This document shows positions 6,429-8,637 of a stretch of 8,637 bases of DNA, one piece after another. The number at the start of each line of letters is the position of its first letter. Position 1 is the first letter of the stretch. The stretch is from an uncultured Polyangiaceae bacterium (GTDB lineage Bacteria; Myxococcota_A; Polyangia; Polyangiales; Houyiibacteriaceae). The notes beneath the pieces were generated by a model. The model saw only the letters and a list, made by a program, of their open reading frames with translations. It was not told the origin of the DNA and ran no database searches. The DNA lies in the NCBI GenBank assembly GCA_947259605.1, contig CAMYMX010000111.1, positions 1-8,637 on the forward strand, read 5' to 3'. The position numbers and the translations under genes are program-made.

Positions 6429-8542
6429 GGGGCCCGGTCTCCCGCTCGCTCCTCTTCGAGGAGCAGTTTCCGCGCCATCTCGAACTCGAAAAAGCTGACC
6501 ATGTTCGTGTCGAGCACCTGTTGGAGCTGCTCGCGCGACCCCTTTTCGTCACCGTCGATGAAGAGCCGGGTGCCTTCGTAGTAGAGCGCCTCGGTTCGCT
6601 CTCCCAAGTTCGAAGCCACGCTCAAGAGCCCCGCATAGTCGAGCTCGCCGGCACCGAAGCTCGCGAGCTTGCCCCACCAGTTCGAGCTGCCCCCGAGGCT
6701 CCGTAGAAGCTCCCGATGTGCTTCGACCGGCGGCTCGCCGGCGCGAGCCGTGATGAACTGGATCCAAAGCGTGAAGTAAACCTTCCATTCGGGAGCGAGA
6801 TTGAGGTGCAGCTGGGACATCCGCCACACAGAAGACGCCAGCTCGATGTCGACCGGCGCCGAGACGAGGTGCGCGAGGATGCCAGCGTAGACGTCGCGCC
6901 ATTGTGGCGCGAAGGTGATCGCACTTTCGAAGGCATCGACTGACTCCTCGTGACGACCCAGCTGATCGAGCAGGACCCCGCGCCGCATCTCGACGATCGC
7001 GCCGGTGGCCCCTTCGACCTGATCGCGAGCGTCCGTCCAGGCTTCGAGCGCAGCCTCGTACTGAGATTTCATCTCACCGATCTTGCCTTGGGCACGTGAG
7101 GCGTTGCCCAGGTTCTCCAGGATCTCGGCGCGGCGAACCTCGTCGGCCAGCGTCGCCGAAGGGCTGAGGGCAAGGGCTCGTCGAAATCGCTTTTCGGCTT
7201 CCGCGGGCCGACCGGTTCGCTCGAGCAAAAGCCCGAGCTGCATCAATGCCTCGATGTTCTCGTCTGTCTGGAGGCTGTTCTCGAAGCGTTGCTGCGCTTC
7301 TTTCGCGTCGCCGGCATTCATCTCCAACATGCCGATCAAGAACTCGAGCCGGTTGGGTGCGATGGGCGGCGTCGAGTCAGGCCATCGCTTTTGCCGTTCA
7401 GCCAAGATCGTTTCAGCGCCGCGGGCAAGCGCGCTCGAGCGTTCCGGGTGTGGGTCGGTGAGGCGAGTTTCAATGAACTCGTCGAGCTGCCCGAGCGCTT
7501 CGTCGTACAGCTCGATCATCTCTGGTGCGAGCCCGATGGCGATCACGTACCAGGCGGTTGCCTCGGCAAATTGCTCCGAGTCCGCCTCGACCCGGGCCAT
7601 GCAAGTGGGGAAACGGTAGTCGGTTGGGAAACGAACGAGCGCCGATTGGCACAGGCCTGCTGCAACGTCCGGCCGCGCTACGCGGTAGCCCTCGACGAGC
7701 TCGAAGGTCGCCGCAGCGCCCTGCTCATCGACGCTCTGGGCGGCCCGCAGCAGATCGAGCAAGCGAAGTTGGAGCTCGCCGCCTTGACCCATCGATTCGA
7801 CTTTTGCGACGGCCGATTGGATGTCTCCGTGCGAAAGATAAACCGCTGCAACGTTCAAAGGGGCGAGCCTGAGCTGCCGCTCGCCGCCAATGCCGAGCCG
7901 TTGGCGAGCTTCGACCGACTCCGACGCCACCGCATCGCGCCCGGCAACGTGCAGGCCAGCAAGGGTGTCGAGGACTTCGGGAGCGGGGGTCAAGTCCGCA
8001 TGGTCGGTCCAGACCGAAATCAGGCCAGCGTATTTCTCGGAAACCGTATCGAGGTTCGAGCGCGCGTCACGTCCCCAGCTCGCGATGTCGTCGTAGCGCT
8101 TCTTGTAGATCGCATCGCCGGTCGAGCGCTCGAGGATGAAGTTGGCGGCGAGCGCGTATCCCTCTTGGCCAAGGCGCCCTCCTCGCTCGGTGATGTACTT
8201 CGCGATCGGTTCGACCTGCTTCGGAAGAGCGCCAGCGGCATACTCGGCCGGGGTCAGAAACGAAGTCAATCGGCTCATCTCGAACACAACCCCTTCGTAG
8301 TCGCCGACGTCAGCAAGGCTTTGCGCTTGTGAGACCACCGATGCGATGAGGCGATCCCGGAGCTCGACCCGCCCTGGGTCGTCGAGAGCCATCATGAGAA
8401 AGCGCCGCGTCTCGTCGGGATACTCGGCCCGCGGAATCGGCTCTGCGCCCTTGACCCGGGCGCTTCCGCCGGTCGGTCTCGTATGCGCGCAGGCGACGCT
8501 GAGGCTCAGCAAGCCTAGAATGAACAGGAAGCGGATCCTCAT
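6425..8542 (-). CDS. Large TPR-repeat lipoprotein
   Basis: The 705-residue product starts with a lipoprotein signal peptide: MRIR, a hydrophobic core, and lipobox SVAC with the lipidated Cys at 18. The residue after the Cys is Ala, which fits outer-membrane sorting. The rest is almost wholly helical. Clear tetratricopeptide repeats occupy about 399-425, 430-461, 474-501 and 515-546, for example ALMQLGLLLERTGRPAEAEK. The N-terminal 380 residues and the last 150 look like degenerate helical repeats. TPR proteins are protein-binding scaffolds, so this is probably a periplasm-facing, lipid-anchored assembly factor with no visible catalytic site. ATG 8542 was chosen because it begins the signal peptide; no strong ribosome binding site precedes it. 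TATAGC at 8554-8559 (minus strand) could be a -10 box but lacks a good -35. It is the first gene of a two-gene unit with the overlapping ATPase. The family is not recognised beyond its repeats. Confidence 0.85.
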   Translation of the reverse strand: MRIRFLFILGLLSLSVACAHTRPTGGSARVKGAEPIPRAEYPDETRRFLMMALDDPGRVELRDRLIASVVSQAQSLADVGDYEGVVFEMSRLTSFLTPAEYAAGALPKQVEPIAKYITERGGRLGQEGYALAANFILERSTGDAIYKKRYDDIASWGRDARSNLDTVSEKYAGLISVWTDHADLTPAPEVLDTLAGLHVAGRDAVASESVEARQRLGIGGERQLRLAPLNVAAVYLSHGDIQSAVAKVESMGQGGELQLRLLDLLRAAQSVDEQGAAATFELVEGYRVARPDVAAGLCQSALVRFPTDYRFPTCMARVEADSEQFAEATAWYVIAIGLAPEMIELYDEALGQLDEFIETRLTDPHPERSSALARGAETILAERQKRWPDSTPPIAPNRLEFLIGMLEMNAGDAKEAQQRFENSLQTDENIEALMQLGLLLERTGRPAEAEKRFRRALALSPSATLADEVRRAEILENLGNASRAQGKIGEMKSQYEAALEAWTDARDQVEGATGAIVEMRRGVLLDQLGRHEESVDAFESAITFAPQWRDVYAGILAHLVSAPVDIELASSVWRMSQLHLNLAPEWKVYFTLWIQFITARAGEPPVEAHRELLRSLGGSSNWWGKLASFGAGELDYAGLLSVASNLGERTEALYYEGTRLFIDGDEKGSREQLQQVLDTNMVSFFEFEMARKLLLEEERAGDRAP

Positions 8543-8637
8543 GCTGCTCTGCCGCTATAGCAGGGTCCGACGAACAGGGCAGGTTCATATCTTGGCCATC
8601 CGCCAGGGGTACGTGGCAGGCTACGCGTTGTCTTGGC
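8543..8637. other. Right-edge sequence upstream of the TPR lipoprotein, no gene identified
   Basis: I see no convincing gene in these 95 bases. One minus-strand frame is open from the window edge for about 33 codons and ends at a TGA that overlaps the lipoprotein ATG (ATGA). It could be the tail of another operon gene, but its sequence is not protein-like enough to call. The alternative is a promoter region; only a weak TATAGC box supports that. Confidence 0.35.

Noticed and set aside
7289..8332. 347-codon open frame on the plus strand within the TPR lipoprotein gene
   Set aside because: Shadow frame. The minus-strand product has a signal peptide and clear TPRs, and this one shows no recognisable domain.
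8543..8582. Promoter for the TPR lipoprotein/ATPase unit with TATAGC as -10
   Set aside because: No -35 better than three of six matches at suitable spacing, and the leader would be almost absent; too weak to list as a site.
8539..8637. Tail of a further minus-strand gene ending in ATGA overlap with the TPR lipoprotein start
   Set aside because: The frame is open for only about 33 codons to the window edge with no recognisable sequence; possible but not supportable.

Overview
The window is G+C-rich, very densely coding DNA with six protein genes. It carries a receiver-domain protein with a C-terminal periplasmic TPR domain, two lipoproteins, and GTG starts. That style suggests a Myxococcota or other 'deltaproteobacterium-like' chromosome, probably environmental. 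This taxonomic reading is inference from gene style and composition only. I see no tRNA or rRNA gene, CRISPR array, insertion sequence, integrase or phage gene. The largest gene-free stretch is 95 bases, at the right edge.

Left block, plus strand (2-2590). The first gene is cut by the left window edge. It encodes a receiver-like domain, a region resembling PATAN/DUF4388, a long acidic/proline/His-rich linker, one membrane helix and C-terminal TPRs. It is followed 36 bases later by a small unrecognised lipoprotein, probably in the same operon.

Middle block (2592-4117). trpS (tryptophanyl-tRNA synthetase) is on the minus strand, and its stop lies one base from the lipoprotein stop. Its true start is most likely GTG at 3554. 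This leaves a 71-base divergent intergenic region before a VOC-fold protein related to methylmalonyl-CoA epimerase (start 3626, plus strand). That region holds a perfect 7+7 dyad overlapping a plausible -35 box, an operator-like arrangement.

Right block, minus strand (8542 down to 4092). A 705-residue TPR lipoprotein is followed, through a 4-base GTGA overlap, by a 778-residue HerA/VirB4-like (DUF87-type) P-loop ATPase. The ATPase has a C-terminal coiled coil interrupted by a Gly/Ala-rich hydrophobic stretch. Its 3' end overlaps the 3' end of the VOC gene by 26 bases, tail to tail.

TrpS is housekeeping and the VOC protein is probably metabolic. The best candidate for an undescribed system is the tightly coupled lipoprotein/ATPase pair. 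It may be an envelope-associated machine with a cytoplasmic motor and a lipid-anchored TPR scaffold. The REC-TM-TPR protein and small lipoprotein on the other side are also envelope proteins, but nothing in the sequence ties them to the pair.
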